Assembly: GCA_002365855.1 (NCBI GenBank)
Contig: DFAP01000142.1
Location: 1,084 to 6,873, forward strand
Length of the DNA stretch: 5,790 bases
From: Pelotomaculum sp. UBA3103
Lineage (GTDB): Bacteria; Bacillota; Desulfotomaculia; Desulfotomaculales; Pelotomaculaceae
Direction of reading: 5' to 3'
Positions within the stretch are counted from its first letter, which is position 1; every line of letters starts with the position of its first letter. Positions 4,602 through 5,790 of this stretch are shown here, one piece after another. Under the pieces are notes generated by a model. That model was not told the origin of the DNA and made no database searches. It saw only the letters and a program-made list of their open reading frames with translations. The translations under genes were made by a program, and so were the position numbers.

Positions 4602-5790
4602 TCAATGCTCCTCCCAAATCCTGACAAAGGGAACGATAACCTCTTTCAAAGATATTCCGCCGTGGCTGACAACTTCTTTACTCTCAGAAACAAAGGCCGA
4701 CCGGCCCCCGGCCAGTAGCACAAAGTAACCCTGGGGTAAACCAAAACCAGGCCAGCAGATGGCATTTTCTATTTCTTCCATTATCTGCTGCCGAAAAACT
4801 TCGTAATGATAAATTCTGGCCCGCTTACCGCGGGACTCAGCCAGGACTCCGTCCGGCAAACGGCCCTTTCCCCTGGCCGCAATATTACCGTGATCCGAAG
4901 TCAGATAGACGGCAAATTTGTTTTTAAGGAGATGATCAATTAGCTGGACCAGGTAACCCTGTTCGGCCCACAGCCTGATTTGCTGGTGCATCCCGGCTGT
5001 TCCCAGCTCCATGCCGTGCATGATCCTGTCCACTTTATCTATAACCAGACCAGCGATCTCGAACTGTGATCCTAAAAGTTCTCCAATTTCACCTGCCAGC
5101 CCGTCACCCAAACCTTTACGGTAGTAGATATTTCCCCTCCTGACCCCGCTGTCTTCCCAAAATTTATGCCAGTGCTGTTCTTCTTTCGAGGTTGTCGTTA
5201 GAGAGTCCTTGAAATACAGGGGCGGCTCGGCAGCGAACAGTGCCTGCCGTGAGATAGAAGTTAAGGTCGGTACCCAGGCAAAGACCTGGTTTTCCTCGAC
5301 TCGCCACGCCGGGCACCTGTCTCTCAGGAAATTGCGGATAACCAGCCATTGATCTAACGCCAGGCCGTCAATTACGAGCAGAGCAATGTTTTTTGCTCTT
5401 CCTCTGGCACGCTGGTAAGCCAGGTAACGGGGTATGTGGTGCACCATTACCGGTTTGGACGCGTAAGAAAGGTTGGCCAAAGAACCGTAGCGCACGAGCA
5501 TCCAGCCCGCAAAGCGCTCTTCCAATTGATCGTGCAATTCCTCAATTTGCGGTTTACTTCCAGTTTTTATGTCCTGATTCAGTTCACCGCTGAGTACAAT
5601 TAACTCCGCCCACAGAACGGCCAGGCGCTGCCAGTCCCTGTGGGACGCCGTTTCTCCAGGCAAATCTTGTCGAATCTTCTCCAGCAGCCACTTAATCCTG
5701 CGCCTTTCCTCAGCCTGTTTGTCAAAAAGCACACCTGCCAGGACCCACTCGGGCATACCTTCCGTACTCGCAACCGGAACAGGCTTTAAA
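4602..5790 (-). CDS. pglZ: PglZ-domain protein (alkaline phosphatase superfamily), 5' end outside window
   Basis: Numbering from the ATG at 5756, the C-terminal domain carries the metal-binding and catalytic pattern of the PglZ/alkaline phosphatase superfamily. ALLVIDGLALDQW holds D130. PTLTSISRQALF holds the candidate Thr/Ser nucleophile (164-169). GLVIDKVDRIMHG holds D240, D243 and H247. YLTSDHGN holds D288 and H289, and VVSHGGISLKEVIVPFV holds H365. The S-H-G-G-x-S ending is typical of BREX-type PglZ. Residues 1-120 are helical and serve as a lead-in. The frame stays open from ATG 5756 to the window edge with protein-like codons, and the nearest purine-rich site is only 1 base from that ATG. 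The true start is therefore probably beyond 5790; BREX PglZ proteins are commonly 600-900 residues. PglZ proteins are essential for BREX and Pgl phage defence. Nuclease and phosphodiesterase activities have been reported in the family, but the role of this copy is inferred. Confidence 0.92.
   Translation of the reverse strand, partial: LKPVPVASTEGMPEWVLAGVLFDKQAEERRRIKWLLEKIRQDLPGETASHRDWQRLAVLWAELIVLSGELNQDIKTGSKPQIEELHDQLEERFAGWMLVRYGSLANLSYASKPVMVHHIPRYLAYQRARGRAKNIALLVIDGLALDQWLVIRNFLRDRCPAWRVEENQVFAWVPTLTSISRQALFAAEPPLYFKDSLTTTSKEEQHWHKFWEDSGVRRGNIYYRKGLGDGLAGEIGELLGSQFEIAGLVIDKVDRIMHGMELGTAGMHQQIRLWAEQGYLVQLIDHLLKNKFAVYLTSDHGNIAARGKGRLPDGVLAESRGKRARIYHYEVFRQQIMEEIENAICWPGFGLPQGYFVLLAGGRSAFVSESKEVVSHGGISLKEVIVPFVRIWEEH
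4608..4615 (-). promoter_or_regulatory. Strong ribosome binding site inside the end of pglZ
   Basis: GGGAGGAG, embedded in the last codons of the PglZ gene (W-E-E-H), lies 8 bases before ATG 4599. It selects that ATG over the TTG at 4617 and indicates translational coupling of the two genes. Confidence 0.65.

Overview
The window looks like an accessory (defence-island) segment of a bacterial genome, probably from an anaerobic, possibly thermophilic Firmicute. That guess rests on mid-range base composition, strong AGGAGG-type ribosome binding sites, and an IS110 variant whose wording resembles copies in Moorella/Desulfotomaculum-type genomes. It is inference, not a database result. Every credible gene is on the minus strand, so transcription runs from right (5790) to left (1).

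Right part (5790 to about 3477): a compact cassette. A PglZ-domain protein is open at the right edge and so partial. It is followed after 2 bases by a 240-residue protein with a probable winged helix, and then after about 20 bases by a minimal YgjP/M48-like zinc metallopeptidase. PglZ is the signature phosphatase-fold protein of BREX and Pgl-like phage-defence systems. The usual methylase, ATPase and helicase partners are not in this window and would be expected to the right of base 5790.

Middle part (about 3402 to 836): two HEPN genes. The first is an ApeA-like HEPN gene that appears broken. Its N-terminal and C-terminal halves lie in different frames joined near a T run at 2536-2539, and its frame stays open for 77 codons upstream of the first usable start codon. 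The second is an intact 356-residue protein with a beta-rich N-terminal half and a C-terminal HEPN domain. Both carry the R-x4-H motif typical of HEPN RNases. They look like RNA-targeting effectors placed downstream of the PglZ cassette. That they act together is inferred from gene order only.

Left part (835 to 1): a gene-poor, decayed zone. It holds the remnant of an IS110-family transposase (144 to about 585) with a large internal deletion and frame change. A 29-base imperfect direct repeat brackets it (61-89 and 636-664). A TTGACA hexamer near the left edge points outward and would suit the right end of an IS110 element. Nothing convincing is encoded on the plus strand. I see no tRNA, rRNA or CRISPR array.
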